Shown: positions 1-10,300, counted from the first letter of the stretch. The stretch is DNA of 44,952 bases from Sphingobacteriales bacterium (GCA_004292865.1 RDXP01000121.1:1-44952), one strand, 5' to 3'. Program-made: numbers and translations. Notes: a model not told the origin generated them from the sequence alone.

Positions 1-923
1 ACATATTTAAACGAAATATTGGCCGTATGTGGCAAGCGGTGGTTTACGTTACCGTTTACGTACGATTCTTCTAACTCACTTAAACTGCTTTCTAATTTAT
101 CGCGTAAAGCTGTTAAACGTATGGCTTCGGTTTCCATTTCATCAAAACACAACTCGCAGGCTTTACCCAAACCCACAATGCCAGGTACGTTTAAAGTGCC
201 CGAGCGCATGCCGCGTTCGTGGCCACCACCATCCATTTGCGAGGTTACTTTTACTCTTGGATTTTTACGCCTTACATACAATGCACCTACACCTTTGGGT
301 CCATACATTTTATGGCCCGATAGGGCAAGCAAATCAATCCCATCATCAATTACATTTACAGGTATTTTGCCTACCGCTTGTACGGCATCGGTAAAAAACA
401 ATGCACCAAATTTATGGGCTATGGCCGATATTTGCTTAACAGGTTGTATTACACCAATTTCGTTATTGGCATACATAATGGCTACCAAAATGGTTTCGGG
501 CGTCATGGCGGCTTCTAGTTTTTGTAAATCAACTAAGCCATCGCTTTCAACATCTAAATAAGTAATATGTGCGCCCAGTTTTTCTAAATGTTTACAAGCA
601 TCAAGTACGGCTTTATGCTCGGTAGTAAGGGTAATTATGTGGTTACCTTTATCTTTATACATTTCGTAAACGCCTTTGATGGCTAAGTTATCCGATTCGG
701 TTGCACCCGAAGTAAAAATAATTTCTTTTTCGTTTGCACCAATTAATTTAGCTACTTGCTCTCGGGCGTAATCAACCCCTTCTTCGGCTACCCAGCCATA
801 AGGGTGGTTACGGCTTGCTGCATTGCCAAATTTTTCGGTAAAATAAGGTAACATGGCCTCCAATACACGTGGATCCATTTGTGTAGTAGCGTTGTTATCT
901 AAATATATGGGGGTTTTAATCAT
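1..923 (-). CDS. iscS: Cysteine desulfurase (IscS/NifS family), C-terminus truncated by the window edge
   Basis: Reverse-strand translation from ATG at 923: MIKTPIYLDNNATTQMDPRVLEAMLPYF...SGHKMYGPKGVGALYVRRKNPRVKV...GGGHERGMRSGTLNVPGIVGLGKACE. PLP-lysine SGHK motif and RSGTLNVP are typical of IscS. Absent from the supplied ORF track. Confidence 0.93.
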   Translation of the reverse strand, partial: MIKTPIYLDNNATTQMDPRVLEAMLPYFTEKFGNAASRNHPYGWVAEEGVDYAREQVAKLIGANEKEIIFTSGATESDNLAIKGVYEMYKDKGNHIITLTTEHKAVLDACKHLEKLGAHITYLDVESDGLVDLQKLEAAMTPETILVAIMYANNEIGVIQPVKQISAIAHKFGALFFTDAVQAVGKIPVNVIDDGIDLLALSGHKMYGPKGVGALYVRRKNPRVKVTSQMDGGGHERGMRSGTLNVPGIVGLGKACELCFDEMETEAIRLTALRDKLESSLSELEESYVNGNVNHRLPHTANISFKY

Positions 924-1197
924 CTTATTTTGGATTGTAATAATTGTGAACAAATGTACATAAACTTATAACAATTGATATAATAAACGGTTTTTTATCG
1001 GTCATTATATTGCAATTTATACTCAAAAACTTTTTTTTAAAGTTTATGTATCTGCTTTTTGGGATTGTTACTTGATTTTTTTTTATCAACTATCGTGTTT
1101 AGCTAAATAGATTATTATTGCCTGTTTTTTATTGTTAATTTTATTTGGTAATTGATAAATTTTAAAAGATAATTGTGCTAAAAAAGAGAAAAATTCA

Positions 1198-2064
1198 TCA
1201 ATCAATCATTCTATTTACTATAGGCTGGTAGCTATCAATTCTTCTGTCTCTTAAAAACGGCCAATGTATGCGGTAGCTATCTGTTTTATTAAGGTTGATT
1301 GGGTGTACAATTATTTCTTCGTTGTTGTGGGCCGCTTGGTACAATATGGTACCAAAAGGGTTGGAGATAAATGAACCACCCCAAAATTGTACACCAGCCT
1401 CAACCCCTACCCTATTTACGCTTACTACATGCACACCATTGGCAATAGCGTGTGAGCGTTGAATGGTTTGCCAAGCGTTGTATTGCTCGGTATTGGTGGC
1501 TTCGTCTTGTGTAGTTGCCCAGCCAATGGCGGTGGGGTAAAACAATATTTCGGCTCCCATTAGTGCTGTAATTCGGGCAGCTTCGGGGTACCATTGGTCC
1601 CAGCAAATAAGTACGCCTACGGTAGCAAATTTGGTTTTAAATACTTTGTAACCTAAATCGCCAGGGGTGAAATAAAATTTTTCGTAAAAGCCGGGGTCGT
1701 CGGGTATGTGCATTTTTCGGTACTTGCCCAAGTAGGTACCATCAGCATCTAGTACTGCGGTGGTATTGTGGTATAAGCCTTGGGCTCGTTTTTCGAAAAG
1801 CGAGGCTATAATTACCACACCTAGTTCGGCAGCTACAATTTGCAAGGCATCTGTGGATAAACCGGGGATGCTTTCGGCTAATAAAAAATTGTCATAATCC
1901 TCAACATCACAAAAATAAAGCGAGGTAAACAACTCTTGCAAGCAAATTATTTGTGCTCCTTTTGCGGCAGCTTCTCTTATTTTTGTAATTGCTTTTTGTA
2001 AGTTTTCTTCTTTATTGGCTGTACAGCTAGCTTGTATTAAGCCAACGTTTACTTCTTTGCTCAT
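1198..2064 (-). CDS. aguB: Carbon-nitrogen hydrolase, N-carbamoylputrescine amidase type
   Basis: 288 aa; nitrilase-fold motifs LQELF, YRKMHIPDDPGFYEKFYF, GVLICWDQWYPEAAR. Confidence 0.88.
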   Translation of the reverse strand: MSKEVNVGLIQASCTANKEENLQKAITKIREAAAKGAQIICLQELFTSLYFCDVEDYDNFLLAESIPGLSTDALQIVAAELGVVIIASLFEKRAQGLYHNTTAVLDADGTYLGKYRKMHIPDDPGFYEKFYFTPGDLGYKVFKTKFATVGVLICWDQWYPEAARITALMGAEILFYPTAIGWATTQDEATNTEQYNAWQTIQRSHAIANGVHVVSVNRVGVEAGVQFWGGSFISNPFGTILYQAAHNNEEIIVHPINLNKTDSYRIHWPFLRDRRIDSYQPIVNRMID

Positions 2065-2103
2065 AATTTATTATTGTTTGGGGCGAAAATATTTACGGTT
2101 TTT

Positions 2104-2712
2104 TTATACACTTTTCATCTTTTTTAACAACGTTTCTATTATGCGTGGGTAATGTAAGTGTTCTAATTGATGGCCTTTAAATTTTATCATTTCTAGGTCG
2201 TCTTTTTTATCGATTTTAAAATGTGATTGGTGTATTATTTCTCCTTCGTCAAATTGTTCGTTTACAAAATGTATGGTAATGCCCGATTCGGGTTCTTTGT
2301 TTTTTAAGATTTCTGCATGAACTTTATCGCCATACATACCCTTACCGCCATATTTGGGCAAAAGCGAAGGATGAATATTTACTATTTTATTGGGGTATGT
2401 TTTTAATAAGTAACTGGGTATTAACCATAAAAAACCAGCTAAAACGATAAAATCAATTTGCATATTATACAGTAGAGTCAACATTTTATCGGCCTGCATA
2501 AACTCTGGTTTATCAAAAATATGGGTAGGTACTTCAAAGTTATCGGCCCGTTGTAACACAAAAGCATCGGGATTATTGGTTAATACTAAAGCAACTTCGA
2601 TGCTGTCGTTTTTTTTAAAATGTTCCATTATTTTTTGTGCATTGGAACCCGAGCCCGAAGCAAAAATGGCTATTCGTTTTTTCAAAATATTTTTATTACG
2701 CTTGATTTTCAA
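2104..2712 (-). CDS. purN: Phosphoribosylglycinamide formyltransferase
   Basis: RIAIFASGSGSNAQKI, LAGFLWLIPSYLL, NIHPSLLPKYGGKGMYG, ESGITIHFVNEQFDEG motifs. Confidence 0.93.
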   Translation of the reverse strand: MKIKRNKNILKKRIAIFASGSGSNAQKIMEHFKKNDSIEVALVLTNNPDAFVLQRADNFEVPTHIFDKPEFMQADKMLTLLYNMQIDFIVLAGFLWLIPSYLLKTYPNKIVNIHPSLLPKYGGKGMYGDKVHAEILKNKEPESGITIHFVNEQFDEGEIIHQSHFKIDKKDDLEMIKFKGHQLEHLHYPRIIETLLKKMKSV

Positions 2713-2837
2713 AGATAAAGTTTAGAATGTTTTTAGGAAATCAATTGTAGGATATTTTTTAATAAAAATTTTAAAAATAAAATCATGCTTCATACAGTAT
2801 TAAATACGATATTCGTTATGGCTAAAAAAAAAGAATA

Positions 2838-3608
2838 ATGAAAAAAACCTACCTATTTTTAATAATAATGCTACTGGGCTGTGCTGTACTTAACTCCGCC
2901 CCAGCGAAAATATTAATATACGAACAGCAAATATTCGCACAAATAAACCCTAAACTCCCAATACATACCGCCTACAATTTGCTGTTACAAAAACACGTTA
3001 ATAGCAATGGTAAAGTTAATTACAAAGGTTTTAAAAAAGATATTTTAAAGCTACAAAGCTACCTTAACTCGCTTAAAAGTATAAATGTAAACGCATTGCC
3101 ACAAAACGAACAATTGGCTTTTTGGATAAATGTTTACAATGCCAGCACTATTGATCAGGTTTTAAGAAATTATCCTTGCGCATCTATCAAAGAAATTGAA
3201 AATGGCAAAGTGTGGGATAAGCCCTTGCCTTATCCATTTTATGGAGAAAAAATATCGTTAAACGATATTGAACACCAAAAACTGCTACAACAATTTAACG
3301 ATCCTCGCATTCATTTTGCCATTAATTGCGCTGCTGTATCATGCCCAAAGCTAAGCAATATTGCTTTTACAGGGCAAAATGTGCAACAATTACTAAACAG
3401 CCAAACCATTTTATTTATCAATAACCCAATTTACAACAACTTTGACGACAAAAAAATTATGCTTTCCCAAATTTTTAATTGGTATAAAACCGATTTTGTA
3501 AAATCAGACGGTAGTGTGCTTGCTTTTGTAAATAAATATGCAAAAACCAAAATCAACGAAAGTGTAACCCTTATGTACATGAATTATAATTGGAACTTAA
3601 ACGATTAA
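2838..3608 (+). CDS. DUF547 domain-containing secreted protein
   Basis: Signal peptide; FWINVYNASTIDQVLRNYP and FAINCAAVSCPKL are DUF547-like motifs. Confidence 0.8.
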   Translation: MKKTYLFLIIMLLGCAVLNSAPAKILIYEQQIFAQINPKLPIHTAYNLLLQKHVNSNGKVNYKGFKKDILKLQSYLNSLKSINVNALPQNEQLAFWINVYNASTIDQVLRNYPCASIKEIENGKVWDKPLPYPFYGEKISLNDIEHQKLLQQFNDPRIHFAINCAAVSCPKLSNIAFTGQNVQQLLNSQTILFINNPIYNNFDDKKIMLSQIFNWYKTDFVKSDGSVLAFVNKYAKTKINESVTLMYMNYNWNLND

Positions 3609-3668
3609 TGTTTTTTAGCGCACCAATATATTTTAAACATTATATTTATCCGAAACAACCACGCAAAA

Positions 3669-5801
3669 ATGTCCGACAATAAAAATAAAAATATAAAACA
3701 GGCTTTAGTACAGCGCATTGCCGATATTTTCGACAAAAGCCAAAACAAACCGCTAAACTATAAACAATTAGCAGCTAAATTAAACATTAGCGATACTATA
3801 GGCAAAAGTGTGTTACAAAACACGCTAAACGACGAATTATTTAAAGGCCTAATTGTAGAAATAGAAAAAGGTAAATACCAATTACACGAAGTAAAGGCTT
3901 TTATGTTTGGTAAAATAGATATGGCGGCCAATGGGTCGGCGTTTTTATTGCCCGAAGACGAGTTTGAAAAAGATATATTTATTGCCCCCCGAAAGCTAAG
4001 AAATGCCCTACATGGCGACCGTGTAAAACTTCATGTATATGCCAATAGCCGAGGCGGCCGCAAAGAAGGCGAAGTAGTTGAAATTGTTACCCGAGCAAAA
4101 ATGGAGTTTACTGGCATTGTAAAATTGGCGCAACACTTTGCTTTTTTTATACCCGACGACCGTAAAATGTTACACGATATTTTTATCCCTTTGGGGGATT
4201 TAAACGGGGCTAAAAACGGTGATAAAGCCTTAGCCAAAATTGTAGATTGGCCGGCTGGCGCAAAAAACCCAGTAGGTGTTATAAAAGATGTGCTGGGCAA
4301 ACAAGGCGAAAACAATACCGAAATGAACGCTATACTGGCCGAATACGGCTTTCCGCTTTCGTTTCCGATAGAAGTAGAGCAAGAAGCCGCACAAATAAGT
4401 ACCGAAATTACTGCCGATGAAATTGCCAAACGAAAAGATTTTAGGCAGGTGCTTACCTTTACCATCGACCCTTTTGATGCCAAAGATTTTGATGATGCCA
4501 TATCGTACAAAATATTAGAAAACGGCAATACCGAAGTGGGCGTACACATTGCCGATGTTTCGCATTATGTAATCCCCGAGTCGGATTTAGATAAAGAAGC
4601 CTTTGAGCGTAGTACTTCGGTTTATTTGGTAGATAGGGTAATACCTATGCTGCCCGAAACTTTGTCCAATGGTTTATGCTCGCTTAGGCCAAACGAAGAA
4701 AAATTATGTTTTTCGGCGGTTTTTGAGTTAGATAGCGAAGCACAAATTAAAAACGAATGGTTTGGCCGTACGGTAATATATTCGGATAAACGCTTTGCCT
4801 ACGAAGATGTGCAAGAAATTATTGAAAACAAAGCAGGCCAGTTTTGCGAGGAAATTTTAAACCTTAACGCCTTGGCTTACAAGCTACGTGAACGAAAATT
4901 TAACGATGGTGCCATAAGTTTTGAAACCGCCGAAGTAAAATTTAAGCTCGATGGAAACGGAAAACCCATTGGCGTATATACCAAAGAACGTAAAGATGCC
5001 CATAAACTGATTGAAGATTTTATGTTGCTGGCCAACCGCCGTGTGGCCGAGTTTGTAGCAAAAAAAGAAAAAGGCAAAGCCAAATTAACTTTTGTTTACC
5101 GGGCACACGATGTGCCTAAGGAAGCCAGTTTAGAAAGTTTTTCGAAGTTTGCCGCCAACTTTGGCTATAAAATTTCTACCAAATCGGGTAAAGACACCGC
5201 AAAATCGTTAAACAAATTAATGTTTGATATTGAGGGACATAAAGAACAAAACGTATTAACCCAACTGGCCATACGCAGTATGGCCAAAGCCATTTACACT
5301 ACCAAGATGAGCAGCCATTATGGTTTAGCATTTGATTATTATACCCATTTTACTTCGCCTATTAGGCGCTATCCTGATGTGATGGTGCATAGGTTATTGC
5401 AGTATTATTTAGATGGTAACAAATCGGTAAATGCCGAGCATTACGAAAAAATGTGTGCCCACACATCGCAAATGGAGAAAAAAGCCGCCGATGCCGAACG
5501 AGCATCTGTAAAATATAAACAAGCCGAATACCTGCAAGACAATGTGGGCGAAAATTTTATAGGCGTAATTTCGGGCGTTACCGAGTGGGGAATGTATGTA
5601 GAAATTATAGAAAACAAATGCGAAGGGATGATACGCCTACGCGATATTTCGGATGATTTTTACACCCTCGACGAAAAAAATTATTGCATTATTGGCCAAA
5701 AGAAAAAGAAAGTTTATCAATTAGGAGATGAAGTAAAAATTAAAGTAAAACGGGTTGATTTGGCTAAAAGACAGATTGATTTTACGTTGATAACGGGGTA
5801 A
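3669..5801 (+). CDS. rnr: Ribonuclease R
   Basis: 710 aa; RNB catalytic motif TFTIDPFDAKDFDDAISY, FTSPIRRYPDVMVHRLL, C-terminal S1 domain. Confidence 0.95.
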   Translation: MSDNKNKNIKQALVQRIADIFDKSQNKPLNYKQLAAKLNISDTIGKSVLQNTLNDELFKGLIVEIEKGKYQLHEVKAFMFGKIDMAANGSAFLLPEDEFEKDIFIAPRKLRNALHGDRVKLHVYANSRGGRKEGEVVEIVTRAKMEFTGIVKLAQHFAFFIPDDRKMLHDIFIPLGDLNGAKNGDKALAKIVDWPAGAKNPVGVIKDVLGKQGENNTEMNAILAEYGFPLSFPIEVEQEAAQISTEITADEIAKRKDFRQVLTFTIDPFDAKDFDDAISYKILENGNTEVGVHIADVSHYVIPESDLDKEAFERSTSVYLVDRVIPMLPETLSNGLCSLRPNEEKLCFSAVFELDSEAQIKNEWFGRTVIYSDKRFAYEDVQEIIENKAGQFCEEILNLNALAYKLRERKFNDGAISFETAEVKFKLDGNGKPIGVYTKERKDAHKLIEDFMLLANRRVAEFVAKKEKGKAKLTFVYRAHDVPKEASLESFSKFAANFGYKISTKSGKDTAKSLNKLMFDIEGHKEQNVLTQLAIRSMAKAIYTTKMSSHYGLAFDYYTHFTSPIRRYPDVMVHRLLQYYLDGNKSVNAEHYEKMCAHTSQMEKKAADAERASVKYKQAEYLQDNVGENFIGVISGVTEWGMYVEIIENKCEGMIRLRDISDDFYTLDEKNYCIIGQKKKKVYQLGDEVKIKVKRVDLAKRQIDFTLITG

Positions 5802-5898
5802 AATAATTTTTATGTTTTTAAGTTCAGAATAAAATTGATAAAAATTACCGTTACTTATGTTAGAAAAAATTAAATAGAATTCTAAAAATAATTATAAA

Positions 5899-6597
5899 AT
5901 GAAAAACATTATCACTTTCACTATCTGCTCCTTTATTTTGTTATCATTTTCTTGTAAAAAAAACACGCCAGAACCAATATCCCCACCACCAGCACCAGTG
6001 GTAGATAGTTTAGAAACGAACAATTTTGATTACATATCTTTTAAATTTGAAGATAAAATTTATATATGTAATCAAACACATAGTTCGGGTAATAGCAATC
6101 AAGATGCGAATAGAAAAGTTACCATAAGTAGCGATGGGGCTAGAAATTGGGCTGGAAATATAGATTCCGTTTTATATGCTCAGAGCTACGGAATTTCCAG
6201 CAAAGACAGAAAAATATATTTTGATTTTATAATTTTTAAAAAGTATGCAAAAAAAGACTGTACTTATAATCTTTTTTATGTTCCCCAAAAAATTAGTGAC
6301 TTATTTAATACAGGAGAGTATAAATTCCCAGTTGATTTCGGCAGTCAAAATACATTAGATGGCGTTGTAATAAAACTTAGAGATGGTAACCAATTTTACT
6401 CAACTACAAACGAGGATTTTACTTGGCCAGAGCTTAAATTCAAACAAGAAACCCAAAATAATTCTAAATTAAATATTCTAAAAATAGAAAAAAACCTAAA
6501 ACATGGTTTTCATTATATTGAAGTAACTTTTAATTGCCAAATGTTTGATAATAATGGAGTATCTACACCGTTAGAAAATGGACAATTAGAAATTTGA
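5899..6597 (+). CDS. Hypothetical lipoprotein
   Basis: Lipobox LLSFSCKK; no recognised domain. Confidence 0.6.
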   Translation: MKNIITFTICSFILLSFSCKKNTPEPISPPPAPVVDSLETNNFDYISFKFEDKIYICNQTHSSGNSNQDANRKVTISSDGARNWAGNIDSVLYAQSYGISSKDRKIYFDFIIFKKYAKKDCTYNLFYVPQKISDLFNTGEYKFPVDFGSQNTLDGVVIKLRDGNQFYSTTNEDFTWPELKFKQETQNNSKLNILKIEKNLKHGFHYIEVTFNCQMFDNNGVSTPLENGQLEI

Positions 6598-6640
6598 ATC
6601 TCTCTCATCCTCGGGTTAAAACCCTACCCGATTAAACAAA

Positions 6641-6660
6641 CCCACGGTTGAAACCGTGGG
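6641..6660. repeat. Small palindrome CCCACGG-TTGAAA-CCGTGGG between convergent genes
   Basis: Perfect 7-bp inverted repeat read directly. Confidence 0.6.
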
Positions 6661-6681
6661 CTCAATTAAACCCATTGCCTG

Positions 6682-8586
6682 TTACACATACGCCCTAGCA
6701 TTTTTACCTTCCATCCAGTTAATGTAGGCTTTATTAACCACTTTGTTGCCTCCTGGTGTGGGGTAATTGCCCGAAAAATACCAATCGCCCAAATGATTAG
6801 GGCAAGCTGTATGCAGGTTTTCGAGGCTTTGGTAAATTACCTCTACTTTGGCTTGTACTTCTTTTGGCGTAATAATTTGGGCAATTTTTGCGGATATTTC
6901 TTCGGGGCTAAATGGTGCGTAAATTTCTTTTACATAATTGATAACGTTTTCTTTGGCTGTATTTGCTTGGGCTTTGCATTTATCATATACATCAAACAAT
7001 ATGTTTTCTCGGCCAGTTTCTTTAAGCAATTGTACGGCAGCTTCAAAGGCAACAAATTCGCCCATTTTACTCATATCAATACCATAACAATCGGGGTAAC
7101 GTATTTGCGGAGCCGATGAAACAATGATAATTTTTACTGGGCCTAGCCTATCGAAAATCCGTAAAATACTTTGTTTAAGGGTGGTACCTCGCACAATCGA
7201 ATCGTCCATAGCTACCAAGGTATCTACATCTCGTTTTATTAAACCGTAAGTGGTATCGTAAACATGGGCTACCATATCGCTGCGTTCGGCATCTTGGGTA
7301 ATAAAAGTGCGCATTTTTGCATCTTTTATAGCTAGTTTTTCTACACGTGGCGTTAGGTTTAATATTTTATCTAGCTCTTCGTTGGTTAAAATACTGCTAT
7401 GGTTTAGTAAAGCTTCACGCTGCGTTTGCTTGGTATAGGCGTGTAAACCTTCCACAAGGCCATAAAAAGAAACTTCGGCGGTATTGGGTATATAGGTAAA
7501 AACGGTGTTTTCTATATCGTGGTTTACGGCTTGTAATATTTTGGGGCACAGCAGCCTACCCAGTTTTTTGCGTTCGCGGTATATATCAGCATCGCTACCT
7601 CTCGAAAAATAAATGCGCTCGAACGAGCATGATTTTTGTACGGTAGGTTTTCTAAACATTTCTTCCGAAAAAGTACCGTCTTTTTTGATAATTAAAGCGT
7701 GGCCTGGTTTTATTTCTTTTACCTGCCCTATTTTAATATTAAAGGCAGTTTGCAGGGCTGGCCTTTCTGATGCGGCAACCACAATCTCATCATCGTGGTA
7801 ATAATAAGCTGGCCTTATGCCTGCTGGGTCGCGTAACACAAAAGCATCGCCATGCCCAAAAATACCGCTAATGGTATAACCGCCATCCCACGATTTTGCC
7901 GATTTTTTTAAAATTTTAATCACATCCAAATTGTTGGCTATCAAATCCGAAATCTCGATATTATCGTAACCTTCTTTTTTAAAATAATCGAACAGTAATT
8001 GGTTTTCATCGTCGAGAAAATGGCCTATTTTTTCGAGTACGGTAACGGTATCGGCCCGTTCTTTCGGGTGCTGGCCTAAGTCGTACAGTTGTTGTAGTAA
8101 CTCATCAACGTTAGTCATATTAAAATTACCGGCAATTACTAGGTTACGGCTCATCCAGTTATTTTGCCGTAAAAACGGATGGCAGGCCTCAATACTGTTT
8201 TTTCCATGTGTGCCATAGCGCAAATGGCCAAGCAATACTTCGCCTGTAAAACTTATATTTTCTTTAAGCCATTCGGCATCAGCAAGTAAATGTGGGCTTT
8301 CTTTTTCCACAGCGGCAAAGCGTTTCATCACGTACGAAAAAATATCTTGTACCGCATTTTTTTCCATCGAGCGGTGCCTACTTATGTAGCGATTGCCTGG
8401 TTTCACATCTAACTTTATGGTAGCTATGCCCGCCCCATCTTGCCCTCGGTTATGCTGTTTTTCCATCAATAAATACAGTTTATTTAGCCCGTAAAGAGCT
8501 GTGCCGTATTTTTCTTGATAAAAAGAGAGAGGTTTTAAAAGGCGGATAAATGCTATACCACATTCGTGTTTAATAGAATCGCTCAT
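6682..8586 (-). CDS. purF: Amidophosphoribosyltransferase, long (634 aa) form
   Basis: N-terminal CGIAFI Ntn-glutaminase start, GHLRYGTHG, PRTase motif VAMDDSIVRGTTLKQ. Confidence 0.88.
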   Translation of the reverse strand: MSDSIKHECGIAFIRLLKPLSFYQEKYGTALYGLNKLYLLMEKQHNRGQDGAGIATIKLDVKPGNRYISRHRSMEKNAVQDIFSYVMKRFAAVEKESPHLLADAEWLKENISFTGEVLLGHLRYGTHGKNSIEACHPFLRQNNWMSRNLVIAGNFNMTNVDELLQQLYDLGQHPKERADTVTVLEKIGHFLDDENQLLFDYFKKEGYDNIEISDLIANNLDVIKILKKSAKSWDGGYTISGIFGHGDAFVLRDPAGIRPAYYYHDDEIVVAASERPALQTAFNIKIGQVKEIKPGHALIIKKDGTFSEEMFRKPTVQKSCSFERIYFSRGSDADIYRERKKLGRLLCPKILQAVNHDIENTVFTYIPNTAEVSFYGLVEGLHAYTKQTQREALLNHSSILTNEELDKILNLTPRVEKLAIKDAKMRTFITQDAERSDMVAHVYDTTYGLIKRDVDTLVAMDDSIVRGTTLKQSILRIFDRLGPVKIIIVSSAPQIRYPDCYGIDMSKMGEFVAFEAAVQLLKETGRENILFDVYDKCKAQANTAKENVINYVKEIYAPFSPEEISAKIAQIITPKEVQAKVEVIYQSLENLHTACPNHLGDWYFSGNYPTPGGNKVVNKAYINWMEGKNARAYV

Positions 8587-8726
8587 GTACTGCTTTAATA
8601 AGCTAACAAATTTAAGATTTTATTATGAACTGAAAAGTTTAAACTATCGAAATATAAAATTTTAATTTAAAAGATTTTGCTTGGTTAAATTTTGTTAAAC
8701 CTAAAGAGATAGCCTGCCAAAAATTA

Positions 8727-8734
8727 TATATTTG
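8727..8734 (+). promoter_or_regulatory. Possible Bacteroidota -7 element (TATATTTG) upstream of the OmpH gene
   Basis: Matches TAnnTTTG; no good -33 TTG at the expected spacing. Confidence 0.4.
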
Positions 8735-8751
8735 CGTAAAATTTAATATAT

Positions 8752-9345
8752 ATGACTATCCGATTACGCTTATTACCCCAAACAGCTTTTTTAACTGCTT
8801 TTGCTTTCTTGTTTTTTGCTTGTAAAGAACAACCAAAAAATACTGAAAACACAAAAACTACCACAACCGTAAAAGATGTAAATGCAACTATTGTTTATGT
8901 AAACTCGGATTCTCTTCTAAATAATTATACCTATTTTAAAGAAATAAAAGCAAAATTTGAGGCGAAATCAGAAAAAGCACAAAGCGATTTAAAACAAAAA
9001 GGTACAGCTTTTCAGCGTGAGGTAGCTGCTTACCAACAAGGTGCTGCCGCCATGAGTGCCGACCAAAGAGCCGAAACAGAAAAACGCCTAGCCCGTAAAC
9101 AACAAGAATTACAAGGTTACCAGCAAAATGCAGGTGCTGCTTTACAAAACGAAGAGGCCGCCGAAAACGAAAAATTATACAATAAAGTAGCCGAGTATTT
9201 AAAAAAACACGCCAAAATAAAAGGATATAAATTGGTACTTACCTACTCTAAAACCAATAGTGCATTATTATTTGCCGATGAAAGCCTAGATGTTACCAAA
9301 GAGGTAATTAAAGGATTGAATGAGGAATATACGCCAGCTAAATAA
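8752..9345 (+). CDS. OmpH/Skp family periplasmic chaperone-like lipoprotein
   Basis: Lipobox LFFACKE; IVYVNSDSLLNNYTYFKEIKAKFEAK...; coiled-coil with a lysine/glutamine-rich middle. Confidence 0.85.
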   Translation: MTIRLRLLPQTAFLTAFAFLFFACKEQPKNTENTKTTTTVKDVNATIVYVNSDSLLNNYTYFKEIKAKFEAKSEKAQSDLKQKGTAFQREVAAYQQGAAAMSADQRAETEKRLARKQQELQGYQQNAGAALQNEEAAENEKLYNKVAEYLKKHAKIKGYKLVLTYSKTNSALLFADESLDVTKEVIKGLNEEYTPAK

Positions 9346-9364
9346 AACTTTATCGCATTTTATT

Positions 9365-9403
9365 AAAAACACTATTTTAGATTTAAGTTAAAATAGTGTT
9401 TTT
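9365..9403 (+). terminator. Rho-independent terminator after the OmpH gene
   Basis: AAAAACACTATTTTA ... TAAAATAGTGTTTTT inverted repeat followed by T-run. Confidence 0.8.
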
Positions 9404-9507
9404 TTTGTTTAGGATTTTTTTGGGGATGAGATTTTTTGCGTATGTGAAATAAAGTTTATGGCCTTGGTAGAAGGATTATACACCGATGCAAAATTTTAAA
9501 ACGTTGT

Positions 9508-9542
9508 TTAGCAAGCCTTAGCCCCATGCGAAGGCTTGCTAA
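9508..9542. repeat. Perfect 12-bp stem hairpin in the upstream region of the deaminase gene
   Basis: TTAGCAAGCCTT - agccccatgcg - AAGGCTTGCTAA; followed by A-run rather than T-run on + strand. Confidence 0.7.
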
Positions 9543-9585
9543 CAAAAAAAATTAATAAAAAAATAAGCCTTATCTAAAAAACAAC

Positions 9586-10065
9586 ATGCAACAAAACCAA
9601 CACCAAAAATTTATGCAAATAGCCATTGCGCTATCCGAAAACAATGTTAAAAACGGGTTGGGTGGCCCTTTTGGAGCAGTAATTACAAAAGATGGCGTAT
9701 TGATTGCACAAAGTGCCAATACCGTAGTACCCAGCAACGACCCTACCGCACATGCCGAAATTGCCGCCATACGATTGGCCTGCACCGCCTTAAAAACCTT
9801 TGACTTAACAGGATGCACCATTTATACCAGTTGCGAACCCTGCCCTATGTGCTTAGGCGCAATTTATTGGGCACATATTGATACCATGTACTATGCCAAT
9901 AGTAAAGATGATGCTGCAAAAATAGGTTTCGATGATGCTTTTATTTACGCCGAAATTGATTTGAAATTAGAAAACCGAAAGTTACAATCAACTAGATTAT
10001 TAGCCCAAGAGGCTTTAAGCGTATTTACATTGTGGGAAAAATCGGAAAGTAAAACGAGGTATTAA
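9586..10065 (+). CDS. guaD: Nucleoside deaminase, guanine deaminase (GuaD) type
   Basis: GGPFGAVITKDG, DPTAHAEIAAIR, YTSCEPCPMCLGAIYWA zinc-deaminase motifs; overall similarity to the B. subtilis GuaD layout. Confidence 0.83.
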   Translation: MQQNQHQKFMQIAIALSENNVKNGLGGPFGAVITKDGVLIAQSANTVVPSNDPTAHAEIAAIRLACTALKTFDLTGCTIYTSCEPCPMCLGAIYWAHIDTMYYANSKDDAAKIGFDDAFIYAEIDLKLENRKLQSTRLLAQEALSVFTLWEKSESKTRY

Positions 10066-10082
10066 ATTGGTTATATCATGTT

Positions 10083-10218
10083 GTGCTATTATTTTGCGTT
10101 TTTAAACACCAGCCCTGCGTTAAATAAACGGGATAGAAACGGAAAGCCCACAGCCCCGATTTTTCATCGGGGGCGAGGACTTGTAGTGGATAGCCCGGCT
10201 AGCGGCCGCCAATAGCAC
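10083..10218. repeat. Putative structured intergenic element with terminal inverted repeats GTGCTATT/AATAGCAC and internal CCCCGAT/ATCGGGG hairpin
   Basis: Inverted repeats at 10083-10090/10211-10218 and 10154-10160/10166-10172; no ORF; GC-rich relative to flanks. Confidence 0.55.
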
Positions 10219-10268
10219 TACCCGTACTTTTTCAAAAAAAAAACGAAATTATTTTTTTTATATACACA

Positions 10269-10300
10269 AAAAGGCTGCCTTAATTAAAAGACAGCCTTTT
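10269..10300 (-). terminator. Terminator of enolase gene
   Basis: AAAAGGCTG...CAGCCTTTT stem immediately 3' of the eno stop codon, T-run on minus strand. Confidence 0.75.

Noticed and set aside
19-561. ORFs at 19-561 and 29-394 on the + strand
   Set aside because: They lie antisense to the clear IscS-like cysteine desulfurase; low-complexity, non-homologous-looking translations.
4031-4549. 172-aa minus-strand ORF inside rnr
   Set aside because: Antisense shadow ORF of ribonuclease R. The same applies to 4877-5083, 10550-11120, 11261-11671, 36136-36525, 40112-40447 and similar nested ORFs.
6641-6660. CCCACGG/CCGTGGG palindrome as a RAYT repeat or new element
   Set aside because: Only 7-bp stem and a single copy in the window; most simply a terminator-like hairpin between convergent genes.
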